From assembly GCF_030068605.1 (NCBI RefSeq), contig NZ_JASJOU010000007.1, positions 124,001-188,000 of the forward strand: a DNA stretch of 64,000 bases, written 5' to 3'. This document shows positions 1 to 8,946 of this stretch, one piece after another. The translations under genes and the position numbers were made by a program. The stretch is from Xanthocytophaga agilis. GTDB lineage: Bacteria > Bacteroidota > Bacteroidia > Cytophagales > 172606-1. Every line of letters begins with the position of its first letter. Within the stretch, counting starts at the first letter, position 1. The notes beneath the pieces are model-generated. The model did no database searches. It was not told the origin of the DNA and saw only the letters and a list, made by a program, of their open reading frames with translations.

Positions 1-1
1 A

Positions 2-306
2 AGTCGCAGCAAAAAATACCAGACGGATTCAGGCAGAGAAACCATCTATAGACAGAAAAATGAATAGCATGATGAACCAATTGTATGGAGCCATACAACC
101 ATTGCTTTTATTGGATTTTCATTTACAATTGCTGATCTGCCTATCTATAAAAATCAACAATGGGCATAGCTTATTCTGCCTTGCAGAAAGCAGAAGAATA
201 CACCAAACCACCTGTCTTAGGCTCTGAAATAAAGCCACAAGATACATGCACACTCTGGGTCTATAAGAAAGACCCAGGTATGGGAGCATCCATACATAGA
301 CTGTGA
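2..306 (+). pseudogene. Decayed coding remnant at left edge
   Basis: No intact frame is present, but protein-like text continues across breaks. One frame reads from the window edge to an in-frame TAG near 71-73, continues through a stretch containing TIADLPIYKNQQWA, and ends at TAG near 166. A second frame then continues from about 160 with AYSALQKAEEYTKPPVLG and ends at TGA 304-306. The join WA/AYSAL suggests one former protein C-terminus with a nonsense codon and a frameshift. I do not recognise the family. The call is inference from codon-like text only, and part of the gene lies outside the window. Confidence 0.3.
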
Positions 307-324
307 AAATCCGATAAAAAACAG

Positions 325-906
325 TTATACTACTCTGGGAGGAGGAGAAGCGATATCCAGATAATGAGAAGAAAAATCTATTTTAGTCATAGCAGGATAT
401 TGGGAAGACAGGCTACAAGCATAAAAGCAGAACGAAGTTTCCCATAAAGGCAGGTATTCTTGTGTCAATGAGAACTTGAGATGTTTTTGTGTTTTCTCAG
501 TTTGTGGCCCTGCCGAATCTGCGATGTGCGTTTTTATGTGATTAGAAAGATCATTCTGTATCTGTTCCTGGGTGTGGTTATTGACACAATAAAGGTATAA
601 TGTATCATTCTGTATACTACGCATTACCTTTTCATAAATTCTACCCTGATAGCTAAATTCTCCTTCTACAGGCTCCAGAGAATGGTCCAGTTGGTGATAC
701 AAGTCAATGGGAATTGAAAACCGTATCCATTGCTGGTTATGCACCTTCGCATCTACTTCAGCCTGACTAAGAGCTAAACTATTGCTATCCAGAAATAGCC
801 GTAGTTGTGTTCTTGCCATACTTTGGCGATATGTATAATACACATAATACCCCATGGTATTATAGAGCAACAAACCCAGGAGCAATATGGCAATCGCTTT
901 CTTCAA
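325..906 (-). CDS. Hypothetical protein with N-terminal membrane anchor
   Basis: This 193-residue protein starts MKKAIAILLLGLLLYNTMGYYVYYTY, a single hydrophobic helix near residues 4-24 with a basic N-terminus, so it is probably a membrane-anchored or secreted protein. The remainder is hydrophilic, with aromatic and Gln-rich stretches, and has no cysteine lipobox. I see no domain I can name. It is the last recognisable gene before the decayed remnant at the left edge and is transcribed in the same direction as the DUF2278 gene upstream (stop 1078), about 170 bases away. The coding call rests on length, the clear signal/anchor segment and lack of a competing frame. Confidence 0.7.
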   Translation of the reverse strand: MKKAIAILLLGLLLYNTMGYYVYYTYRQSMARTQLRLFLDSNSLALSQAEVDAKVHNQQWIRFSIPIDLYHQLDHSLEPVEGEFSYQGRIYEKVMRSIQNDTLYLYCVNNHTQEQIQNDLSNHIKTHIADSAGPQTEKTQKHLKFSLTQEYLPLWETSFCFYACSLSSQYPAMTKIDFSSHYLDIASPPPRVV

Positions 907-1077
907 GGTGGCATAAGGATATCTGTCAAAGATACAAACCTTTTAAATTATACCAAGAAAAACATAAACTTTTGCCATAATACATTCATCAGGCTAGAGA
1001 GTACCTTCCCTGCTACTAGGTTGTACATATAGTAACAGTTAAATACAATCTAGCCGATTTAAAAAGTTATATAAAAC

Positions 1078-2094
1078 TTAAAACTGAATCAACCGATTCT
1101 CAACCGAGGCCTGTTCTTTGGTATAGCTAACCCCATCAATCTTGTTACCTTCCTGGTCCAGCAGAGAAATAATACCGCCTTTATTGCTTAACTGGGCGCC
1201 ATTGCCACTTAGACGTACTTTCAGACTGGTATGTGCTTCAATAAAAATATTACCCAGCACGTCATATAACTTAGCCTTATCTGCAATGCGCCAGTTATGC
1301 AAAGCAATAGCCTCATTGTCAGAATTAAACAACACAACAAATTCTTTCCCAACATCATCTTTTGAGGGATTTACCATAGCAGCAATAATTCTAACAGGTG
1401 TTTTACTTTCCGGCTGCTGCGGATGATCTGGTGGCAATGTATTGAGCGGATCTCCGGTTTGATCGTCAGTATGCCATGCCTGTACCTGAAAAGCGATAAA
1501 GATAGCAACCCATTTGTTACGGGAAGGAAAGTGCAGCAGTAAGCCACCATCCTGATATACACCATTATCTTTTTTAAACCTACCCGAATTACCCTGATTC
1601 ATATGTATATCATGAATACCATTTCCAGGAGTAAATCCGAAGTATTGATCCGGTTTATTTTCCTCTGGTCCCCATTTCTCACCAAATGCATAGACAACAG
1701 CATCTGTGTCATTGATGGCCTGTTGCACATAAAAGTCCAGCTTCTCATTCAGGTCATTATCGGCTCCCGGTTGATTGTAAGGAATGGGCTTCATTTCTTG
1801 TGTTGGAAACAAGTTACCCCGAATGAAGTCTAATGCGATACCTGCAGGTCTTGATGGTATCTTAGTATATCCATCTGGCAGATTGGCTTGCACAATATTA
1901 TCTGTAATGGGATGTACGAAATTTTCATCCATGTAAAATAATACCTCGGGTGGACTTAACTGTGACATTACGTTGATAGCAATACGGTGGTGCTCTGTTC
2001 CAGCCAGAATATGGATCTGGAAATGTTCATGGGAAGGAGACGCCATTTCCCGTTCGATAGCCTTACCTTTTAATACCCCATAGTTCTTTAACAT
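1078..2094 (-). CDS. DUF2278 (YukJ-like) protein with C-terminal lamin-tail-like domain
   Basis: A 338-residue protein. Residues 1 to about 215 match the DUF2278/YukJ family as I know it: the opening LKNYGVLKGKAIER, then a HIHMNQGN motif (near 163-170) and a following segment on a displayable GGLLLHFP strand. Residues about 235-335 resemble a lamin tail domain (LTD): IIAAMVNPSKDDVGKEFVVL, NWRIADKAKLYDV, and a closing LLDQEGNKIDGVSYT strand. Family function is not established; LTD domains often accompany secreted or nuclease-like proteins, but no signal peptide is visible here, so it is probably cytoplasmic. The start ATG at 2094 gives the conserved N-terminus. The gene is divergent from the padR gene. 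Confidence 0.85.
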   Translation of the reverse strand: MLKNYGVLKGKAIEREMASPSHEHFQIHILAGTEHHRIAINVMSQLSPPEVLFYMDENFVHPITDNIVQANLPDGYTKIPSRPAGIALDFIRGNLFPTQEMKPIPYNQPGADNDLNEKLDFYVQQAINDTDAVVYAFGEKWGPEENKPDQYFGFTPGNGIHDIHMNQGNSGRFKKDNGVYQDGGLLLHFPSRNKWVAIFIAFQVQAWHTDDQTGDPLNTLPPDHPQQPESKTPVRIIAAMVNPSKDDVGKEFVVLFNSDNEAIALHNWRIADKAKLYDVLGNIFIEAHTSLKVRLSGNGAQLSNKGGIISLLDQEGNKIDGVSYTKEQASVENRLIQF

Positions 2095-2471
2095 AGTAAA
2101 TGGTTGATTATCTGTTGCCTACTCTTATATGGCTGTTTTCGGCATCCCAGCTGGTTGTACAACTTTGTGTTTCTTCTTATTAGTATTTCATTACAGGGAA
2201 AAAGTAATATCTTTTACCAAAAACTATCCTCCTTATACCCCAGAAATCAAGGCAATACCAACTAATAAATCAATACCTCATTTTAGGTATTCTACCGAAT
2301 GTAAAAATTAATTGACATACAAATCTATATGTCCGTTTATGAAGCATCTGTGTCCGCAGCCGGACATACACATACACTACAACGTACTCAAATACAGACA
2401 CATGCATAGAAAAACAGCTTTGGCAGTATATTTGTACGACAAAATAGAAAATAATATATCATACCATATTT
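2095..2471. other. Intergenic region between divergent DUF2278 and padR genes
   Basis: This 377-base AT-rich spacer must carry promoters for both directions. The only element I can point to is TATATTTG at 2427-2434, which fits the Bacteroidota -7 box TAnnTTTG 38 bases before the padR ATG; a TTG at the matching -33 distance is not evident. Short open frames here look like chance. No repeat or RNA gene is seen. Confidence 0.4.
2427..2434 (+). promoter_or_regulatory. Candidate -7 promoter box for padR
   Basis: TATATTTG matches TAnnTTTG, the Bacteroidota housekeeping -7 consensus, and lies 38 bases upstream of the padR start. No convincing -33 TTTG is visible at the usual distance, so this is a single-box match and may be fortuitous. 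Confidence 0.35.
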
Positions 2472-2810
2472 ATGCGTCGGACATATTTAGGCGAACTGGA
2501 AGAAATGATACTCTTAATGGTAGCTATCCTTGATGGAGAAGCGTATGGAGTAACCGTTAGTCAGCAACTCGAACAACACACAGGCAGGCAATTAACCTTT
2601 GGCACAGTCCATAATACACTGATTCGCCTGGAAGAGAAAGGGTTTGTAGCATCACATCTGGGAGGAGCTACTACAGAAAGAGGAGGACGAAGAAAACGTT
2701 TTTTCACTCTGACTGCCTTAGGTAGCAGAGCCCTGCAGGATGTTCAGGAGTTACGCAATCAGCTTTGGCAAATGGTACCTCCACATGCATTGCAAGTCAA
2801 TGGACTATGA
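2472..2810 (+). CDS. PadR family transcriptional regulator
   Basis: A 112-residue winged-helix regulator. The family signature is visible in order: a start helix YLGELEEMILLMVAILDGEAYG, recognition-helix region FGTVHNTLIRLEEKGFV (about residues 45-62), and the wing with ERGGRRKRFFTLTALG (about 70-86). This short form lacks the long C-terminal dimerisation domain of canonical PadR. Its TGA stop (2808-2810) overlaps the ATG of the next gene (2807) in an ATGA junction, so the two are translationally coupled. By family precedent it probably represses its own operon in response to an unknown ligand; the target is inferred, not seen. Confidence 0.93.
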   Translation: MRRTYLGELEEMILLMVAILDGEAYGVTVSQQLEQHTGRQLTFGTVHNTLIRLEEKGFVASHLGGATTERGGRRKRFFTLTALGSRALQDVQELRNQLWQMVPPHALQVNGL

Positions 2811-5425
2811 AACAGCCAACTACTCCACCCCGTTGGGCTTATAAACTACTAACATGGTTTCACCCTGATGATACCCTGGAGGAAGTAGAAGGTGATTTGG
2901 ATGAAATGTATCAGTACTGGTATCAGCGGGAAGGCAAAACGCGGGCTACTATTCGCTATGTGATAGATGTGATTTCCGTTTTGCCCCCCTTTGTACGAAA
3001 AAGACATAAAAAGAATGCCTATCCTCACCCTATATTCAGCCTTTCTATGTTTCGCAACTACTTCAAAATCGCTTTGCGCAATTTGCTTAAACAGAAAGCT
3101 TACAGCCTGTTTAACCTGCTTGGTTTATCACTAGGTATTACCTGTGGTTTATTGCTTACACTTCACATCAAAGAAGAGTTAAGTTATGAAAAGAATATAC
3201 CCAACCATAATCGTATTTTCAGAGTAGCCAATACAGAATGGTCTAAATCATCTCCGCCACTGGCAGGTGAAATGATCAAGTTCTTCCCGGAAATCAAGAG
3301 CATTACCCGGTTTGCATCCTTAGGAACACAGGTTGTCAATACAGAAGATGACAAACAAGGTGAGAGTGTCGGATTTTTCGCAGACTCTACAGTAGTAGAG
3401 GTGTTTGATCTGCAACCAGTATTGGGAAATCCGGTTAAAGCATTGGCTGAACCTTCTGCGATAATCATTACCCGCAGTATGGCTGAAAAATATTTTGGAA
3501 GCAAAGACCCTATTGGTCAGAAACTGACATTTGAGAATAAAGAAGAACTCTGGGTAAGAGCAGTTATAGAAGACAGAACAGGTAATACCCATCTTAAATT
3601 TGACTATCTGGCTTCTATGCCAACTTTCTACAACTATGTATCAACTGACTGGCTTACTAATAAAGGGTGGATGTTTGGCTGGACATATGTACTGCTAAAT
3701 CACCCGGAAGATGTACATAAACTGGAAGCTCGCATGAAAGATTTTTATCTTAGTTTTTATGCAGGAGATAAAAAAGAGGAGATACTCAAGGCTGCGGAAT
3801 CTGCCAGACTGCAACCTATTACAGATATACATCTGAAGTCCAATCTCATTCAGGAAGTAGGTCCTAACAGCAGTATTTTGTATGTGTATATTTTTATTGC
3901 GGTAGAAGTGCTGGTGCTGATTATTGCCTGTGTCAACTTCATTAACCTCTTCACTACTCAGGCCTTGAAACGAATGAAAGAGGTAGGAGTCCGCAAGGTT
4001 CTGGGAGCACGTAAAGTACAGTTAGTGATTCAGTTTCTGGGAGAGTCATTTTTACTTACTTGTTTGTCGGGAACAATTGCGATTGTCTTGTATTTGATAG
4101 CGTTGCCTTTTTACAATCACATTTCTGGACGACAGATAACAGGCTGGGAAATTATACAACCTGATAATCTTCTGATTGTTGCAGGTATGGTTCTCTTTGT
4201 TGGACTTCTGTCAGGCTTATTTCCAGCCTTCTTCATCTCTAACTTTGAGCCGGTTTCTTCACTCAAAGCCAATAAAACACCCCGATCTTCTGCTCAGTTT
4301 TTGCGGAAAGGTCTTATTGTTTTTCAGTTTGTGGTAGCTAGCTTTCTGATTATTGCAACAGTACTTATCTACCAGCAAATGTATCTTTTCAATAACAAGC
4401 AACTGGGTTTTGATAAAGAGCAGATTGTAGTGGCCAAACTATATGGTAAGTTTAAAGAAAAGCTGATTCTCAATCCTGAGGTTATTCAAAACGAACTCCT
4501 CAAAAATCCGAATGTAGTCACAATAGGCAAAGCAACCAATCGGATCGGTGATGATGCGAGTGTCGAGTCGGTAGTACCTAGTCCTCAGGAACCTGATAAG
4601 GAATATCCATCATTTAGAGTACTTCGCATTGACGAAAATTATCTCAATGCGATGAGCATCCCCTTAAAAGCAGGTCGTAACTTTTCCCGTGAGTTCAGTG
4701 ACTCTGCTTCCTTTATTATCAATGAGAAGGCAGCAAAGATACTGGGATTAAAAGATCCCATTGGTGCTACAATTACCAATACAACTATGAACATACAGGG
4801 TAAAGTAGTGGGTGTAGTAAAGGATTTCCATTTTGTCTCTTTACACAATCAGATAGAGCCTTTATTACTAGAGTATCGCCCCTGGTGGACAGGTAACATG
4901 TTTATCAAGATTAAACCAGGTAATGTACCAGCAACACTGGATTTTCTGAAAAATACGATACAGAAAATAGCTCCCGGAACCTTATTCAAATACGGGTTTC
5001 TGGATGATCATGTGGCAGGACTGTATAAAAAAGAAAATACAATGAGCACTCTGTTGAAACTATTTTCGATACTAGCAATTGTCATCTCTTGTCTTGGTTT
5101 GTTTGGCCTGGCAGCTCATACAGCTGAAATACGTACCAAAGAGATTGGTATCCGAAAGATACTTGGGGCTACACTCAGCAATCTGGTTAAGATCTTTTCT
5201 CAAGAGTTTATTCTATTAGTTTTAATAGGAAATATTATTGCCTGGCCACTGGCATGGTATGCAGTAAACCGCTGGTTACAGGAATTTACCTATCGGATAG
5301 ATATAAGCTGGGATGTATTTGTTCTTTCAGCAGTCGTAACATTATGCATTGCTTTGGTAACGATTGGTTACCATTGTATCAAAACTGCCTTGTCTAATCC
5401 GGTTAATTCGTTACGAACGGAGTAA
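2807..5425 (+). CDS. FtsX/MacB-type ABC transporter permease with PadR-associated prefix domain
   Basis: A protein of about 872 residues using the ATG at 2807; an upstream ATG (2765) lies within padR and is less likely. Residues 1-65 form the 'permease prefix domain' often seen with PadR partners (RWAYKLLTWFHPDDTLEEVE). Then come TM1 (near 105-125), a MacB-like periplasmic domain, three FtsX helices (about 360-480) with the VGVRKVLGAR motif, a second TM and periplasmic domain, and a final FtsX module with KEIGIRKILGATLSNLVKIF. This is the duplicated arrangement (8 predicted helices) common in Bacteroidota. No ATPase gene is adjacent, so the energising subunit must come from elsewhere or the protein acts without one. 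Followed by a strong terminator. Confidence 0.92.
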   Translation: MKQPTTPPRWAYKLLTWFHPDDTLEEVEGDLDEMYQYWYQREGKTRATIRYVIDVISVLPPFVRKRHKKNAYPHPIFSLSMFRNYFKIALRNLLKQKAYSLFNLLGLSLGITCGLLLTLHIKEELSYEKNIPNHNRIFRVANTEWSKSSPPLAGEMIKFFPEIKSITRFASLGTQVVNTEDDKQGESVGFFADSTVVEVFDLQPVLGNPVKALAEPSAIIITRSMAEKYFGSKDPIGQKLTFENKEELWVRAVIEDRTGNTHLKFDYLASMPTFYNYVSTDWLTNKGWMFGWTYVLLNHPEDVHKLEARMKDFYLSFYAGDKKEEILKAAESARLQPITDIHLKSNLIQEVGPNSSILYVYIFIAVEVLVLIIACVNFINLFTTQALKRMKEVGVRKVLGARKVQLVIQFLGESFLLTCLSGTIAIVLYLIALPFYNHISGRQITGWEIIQPDNLLIVAGMVLFVGLLSGLFPAFFISNFEPVSSLKANKTPRSSAQFLRKGLIVFQFVVASFLIIATVLIYQQMYLFNNKQLGFDKEQIVVAKLYGKFKEKLILNPEVIQNELLKNPNVVTIGKATNRIGDDASVESVVPSPQEPDKEYPSFRVLRIDENYLNAMSIPLKAGRNFSREFSDSASFIINEKAAKILGLKDPIGATITNTTMNIQGKVVGVVKDFHFVSLHNQIEPLLLEYRPWWTGNMFIKIKPGNVPATLDFLKNTIQKIAPGTLFKYGFLDDHVAGLYKKENTMSTLLKLFSILAIVISCLGLFGLAAHTAEIRTKEIGIRKILGATLSNLVKIFSQEFILLVLIGNIIAWPLAWYAVNRWLQEFTYRIDISWDVFVLSAVVTLCIALVTIGYHCIKTALSNPVNSLRTE

Positions 5426-5486
5426 ACACCTTTGGGCAATAGAAAATATGAATCATCTACAATTTTAGATGAGAGTTTGTTTTACA

Positions 5487-5536
5487 AAATCAGCGTCTAT
5501 GCTTTTGAAAAGAGTATAGACGCTGATTTATTTTTG
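5487..5536 (+). terminator. Rho-independent terminator after the permease gene
   Basis: A long inverted repeat: AAATCAGCGTCTATGCT pairs with AGTATAGACGCTGATTT (17 bp with one G-T wobble) around a short loop, followed by ATTTTTG. It lies 62 bases after the permease stop and closes the padR-permease operon. Confidence 0.88.
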
Positions 5537-5900
5537 AGTAAGCTCTTTTCCTGAAGTTGTTTATTGTCCCTTACATGATTCTACTTGCAGCTCCTTCATT
5601 TTTTGCTTGCCCAAAAAAGGACAACAAATGAGAATTTGTTGGGCCAGTATGTGTGCCAGCTGCAAAAAAGGACCCTTTTTCCCGATCCTTCTGCCACAGG
5701 CCAAAGGCCAACCTCGCGCAGAAAAGAAGCCCAACACACCTACACGACCATTCGCTATTTAGGTCGACTCTTTTTGTGACATTTATTATCCTTTCTCAAT
5801 GGCATTTTTTACTCAAAATTCGGGATGACTCATGTATAAGTCAATAGACTATATGGAAAATGAAGGGGATAAGACTCTATTAGATAAAACTTGATATACA
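5537..5900. other. Intergenic region with a G+C-richer, repeat-like segment
   Basis: Between the terminator and the next gene lies a stretch (about 5595-5775) that is visibly richer in G and C than its surroundings, with short open frames in two phases over the same bases. Its translated text is low-complexity and unlike a folded protein. Segments of this style occur as dispersed, non-coding repeats in other Bacteroidota, so it may be an interspersed repeat copy; only one copy is in this window, so this cannot be confirmed. I do not call a gene. Confidence 0.3.
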
Positions 5901-6683
5901 ATGAAACTCTCTCTCATAATCCACTCAGAACTATCCTCACCAAAAATAGCACCAACAATATATTTAGCATCGTTTCTACTTTGTCTGGTAAGCGGATTGC
6001 TCTTTTACTTTACCTCCACTCAAGTAACCATTCAACAAAGTAATAATCACACACTAATTGATTCTACAAACCAAACAAACCATTTATTTACCTATACGAG
6101 TGCTAAGGCAATGGCATACTATCCTGTATTTTACATTGGCATTCGTTCTGATACACTCAATCTTCCGCATAATCCTGTTTCAGGATTTGCCTCCTGGAAT
6201 GAACAAAGTAAATATGAAAAATCATCTTACTGGAGCTTTGCAGATACAACCAAAATGCAGATAAAAGTAGACACGACATTTGATCTTGGCTATAAAAAAT
6301 ATTTTGGAGAGTATACTGAAAATGGAGTATTCATAACAGATTCTATTTGTAACTATAAAGCATTTCCAATATTTATCTATAACACATCGGACTCAATTTT
6401 TTCGGTAGGTATCAGAAATGCAGTAGGAAATCTGGTGCGGGAAATTTATACACTAAGTGGACAGTGGGTGCCCCTTGAGAAACCCATCGATTATTTCTGT
6501 GCAACTTATAGTCGTGATCTGGTCATTGAACCTAATAATATACTAGTAGCAAAGTTACTACGCTATGAAGGAGAGGTTAAAGCCCTATTTAGACTCAAAT
6601 ACATGTATCACCAATCAATTGTCTATTCAAATACATTTGAAGATTATGTTGATTCTATCACATGGAGACAAATCAACCAATAA
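5901..6683 (+). CDS. Hypothetical membrane-anchored protein
   Basis: A 260-residue protein with one hydrophobic segment (about residues 21-41, YLASFLLCLVSGLLFYFTST) after a short cytoplasmic tail, so the bulk is predicted to be periplasmic. The body is rich in Tyr, Asp, Ser and Thr and looks like a beta-rich extracytoplasmic domain. No catalytic motif or lipobox is visible and I do not recognise a family. It stands alone between the repeat-like spacer and the GH97 gene, 178 bases apart, so cotranscription with GH97 is not obvious. Confidence 0.72.
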   Translation: MKLSLIIHSELSSPKIAPTIYLASFLLCLVSGLLFYFTSTQVTIQQSNNHTLIDSTNQTNHLFTYTSAKAMAYYPVFYIGIRSDTLNLPHNPVSGFASWNEQSKYEKSSYWSFADTTKMQIKVDTTFDLGYKKYFGEYTENGVFITDSICNYKAFPIFIYNTSDSIFSVGIRNAVGNLVREIYTLSGQWVPLEKPIDYFCATYSRDLVIEPNNILVAKLLRYEGEVKALFRLKYMYHQSIVYSNTFEDYVDSITWRQINQ

Positions 6684-6861
6684 GTGAATGTGTTAATATA
6701 AGGATATTCTCTACAAAATATGTATATCCGATAAACTGATTAAATAAACTTGTGTTTGTGTATTTAATCTAGGAAGAATATATTTCAGAAAGTATTGTAG
6801 CCTCTTACATTTACTAAAATGTATAATTCTTTTAGATTTCTATTTCACCACACAACTCATT

Positions 6862-8820
6862 ATGAAAATTAAATTTTTACTTTTTGTCCTCTCTCTTTTT
6901 ACTATTTGTGCAGAAGCTCTACTTGCCCAGAAAGCCTATCACCTAAAATCTCCGAATGGTAGCATTGACGTATCCTTAAACATCGCAGATAAGATTTACT
7001 ATACAGTAAACTATAACCAGGATGTATTATTAAAAAACAATTATCTGGCAATGGAAGTAAATAACGAAGTTCTGGGAAGCCAGCCAAAGCTTGTTAGTGC
7101 AAAAACCAGTGCAATCAATACAGTTATTAAACCTTATGTAGCACTGAGATACTCCACAGTTACGAATAGATGTAATTCCCTCCTACTTACCTTTAAAGGA
7201 GATTATTCTGTTGAGTTTCGGGCATTTGATGATGGGATTGCCTATCGTTTCATTACCAAAAAGAAGGATTCCATTGAAGTCAAAAATGAACAGGTTGCCT
7301 TACAGTTTCCCGAGGACTATGTCCTTCACCTTCAGCAACCCGGAAGTTTTAAAACGGCCTATGAAGAAAACTACTCAACTATCCATTCCAAAGACTGGAA
7401 AACAGAAGATAAAATGTCAACCTTACCAGTCTTAATTGATACTCAGAAACCATACAAGATATTAGTCAGTGAATCAGATCTTTCTGATTATCCTTGTTTA
7501 TTTCTAAAAGGAACAGGACAAAATGGTGTTTCCTCTGTTTTCCCAAAAGCTCCTCTGGAATTTGGTGAAGATGGAGATCGTAGTCTTAAAATCACAAAAG
7601 AAGCTCCCTATATTGCTAAAACGATAGGTACACGTACATTTCCCTGGAGATACTTTGTAATCACAACCGATGACAAACAACTTCTGGAAACAACTATGAC
7701 TCTGAGACTAGCATCCCCAAGTGTGTTAAAAGATCCGAGTTGGGTTAAGCCTGGACAAGCAAGCTGGGAGTGGTGGAATGGAGCGACTCCGTATGGACCG
7801 GATGTAAACTTTGTATCTGGCTTTAATCTGCAAACTTACAAGTACTACATTGATTTTGCAGCAAAATATGGCATCAACTATATTATTATGGATGAAGGAT
7901 GGGCTAAAAGTACCCTCGATCCTTATACTCCGAATCCGGATGTAGATGTACATGAACTGATTCGTTATGGAAAGCAAAAGAATGTAGGAATAGTATTATG
8001 GCTAACCTGGTTAACGGTACATAATCATATGGACTTGTTTCAGAAGTTTAAAGAATGGGGAGTAAAAGGTGTCAAAATCGACTTTATGGACCGTAGTGAT
8101 CAGTGGATGGTAAACTTCTATGAAACAGTGGCTAAAGAAGCTGCCAGAAATGAATTGTTTGTAGACTTTCATGGTGCTTTTAAACCTGCGGGACTGGAAT
8201 ACAAATATCCAAACGTGCTTTCCTACGAAGGAGTGAGAGGTATGGAACAAATGGAAGGTACACTTCCCAACAATAGTCTATTTCTGCCTTTTATGCGCAA
8301 TGTAGCTGGTCCAATGGACTATACTCCCGGAGCTATGATTAGTATGCAGCCAGAACTCTATAGAGCTGAAAGACCCAATGCAGCCAGTATAGGAACCCGC
8401 GCATACCAGTTAGCTCTATTTGTCGTATTTGAAAGCGGTATCCAGATGCTGGCAGATAATCCGACATTGTATTACCGCAATCCTGATTGTACTGAGTTTA
8501 TCACCTCTGTACCGACTACATGGGATGAAACAAAGGGACTGGTAGCGATAGCAGGTGAAATAGCCGTTGTAGCTAAACGCAAAGAAAACAAATGGTTTAT
8601 TGGAGGCATTGCCAATGGAAAAGAGAAAGAAAGGAATGTACAGTTTAATCTGGATTTTTTAGATAAAAGCAGAACTTATAAAATGACCTACTTTGAAGAT
8701 GGTATCAATGCCGATCACCAGGCAATGGATTACCGGACTAAAACCATACCTGTAAAAGCAGGTGACAACATTAAAGTCAAAATGGCACGAAACGGTGGGT
8801 ATGCAGCAGTTATATTCTAG
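6862..8820 (+). CDS. Glycoside hydrolase family 97 enzyme (alpha-glucosidase or alpha-galactosidase)
   Basis: A 652-residue GH97 protein with a signal peptide ending near AEALLAQ (about residue 22). The order is an N-terminal beta-super-sandwich (25-280), a TIM barrel (285-560) starting at SWEWWNGATPYGPDV, and a C-terminal beta domain. Visible active-site text: VKIDFMDRSDQ with Asp407 at the end of a barrel strand, VDFHGAFKP (Asp435, His437), and SYEGVRGMEQ with Glu456. GH97 contains inverting (SusB-like) and retaining members; the Asp in KIDFMDR and the 'DFHGA' segment suggest the retaining group, with Asp407 as candidate nucleophile and Glu456 as acid/base. That mechanistic assignment is inference. 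Expected product is periplasmic hydrolysis of alpha-linked hexosides. No SusC/D pair is nearby. Confidence 0.95.
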   Translation: MKIKFLLFVLSLFTICAEALLAQKAYHLKSPNGSIDVSLNIADKIYYTVNYNQDVLLKNNYLAMEVNNEVLGSQPKLVSAKTSAINTVIKPYVALRYSTVTNRCNSLLLTFKGDYSVEFRAFDDGIAYRFITKKKDSIEVKNEQVALQFPEDYVLHLQQPGSFKTAYEENYSTIHSKDWKTEDKMSTLPVLIDTQKPYKILVSESDLSDYPCLFLKGTGQNGVSSVFPKAPLEFGEDGDRSLKITKEAPYIAKTIGTRTFPWRYFVITTDDKQLLETTMTLRLASPSVLKDPSWVKPGQASWEWWNGATPYGPDVNFVSGFNLQTYKYYIDFAAKYGINYIIMDEGWAKSTLDPYTPNPDVDVHELIRYGKQKNVGIVLWLTWLTVHNHMDLFQKFKEWGVKGVKIDFMDRSDQWMVNFYETVAKEAARNELFVDFHGAFKPAGLEYKYPNVLSYEGVRGMEQMEGTLPNNSLFLPFMRNVAGPMDYTPGAMISMQPELYRAERPNAASIGTRAYQLALFVVFESGIQMLADNPTLYYRNPDCTEFITSVPTTWDETKGLVAIAGEIAVVAKRKENKWFIGGIANGKEKERNVQFNLDFLDKSRTYKMTYFEDGINADHQAMDYRTKTIPVKAGDNIKVKMARNGGYAAVIF

Positions 8821-8903
8821 CAGGCGTATTCAGATTGGTCCTGAAATCGGTAGGCTGTATTTCGCAATCACTACTCTATATTGAAAATAGACACATCGTT
8901 CAT

Positions 8904-8946
8904 ATCCTATTGTCAATCTATCATTAATGTAAATTGACAATAGGAT
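8904..8946. terminator. Bidirectional hairpin between convergent genes
   Basis: A perfect 14-bp inverted repeat (ATCCTATTGTCAAT, 8904-8917; ATTGACAATAGGAT, 8933-8946) with a 15-base loop. It lies between the GH97 stop and the stop of the convergent minus-strand gene, whose TGA it touches. No long T-run follows on either strand, so efficiency is uncertain. Confidence 0.6.

Noticed and set aside
255-277. CTGGGTC/GACCCAG hairpin as a terminator for the 325-906 gene
   Set aside because: Short stem without a T-run in the right direction; insufficient evidence.
5585-5847. Two overlapping frames in the repeat-like spacer as genes
   Set aside because: They cover the same bases in different phases, which fits repeat DNA better than coding sequence.
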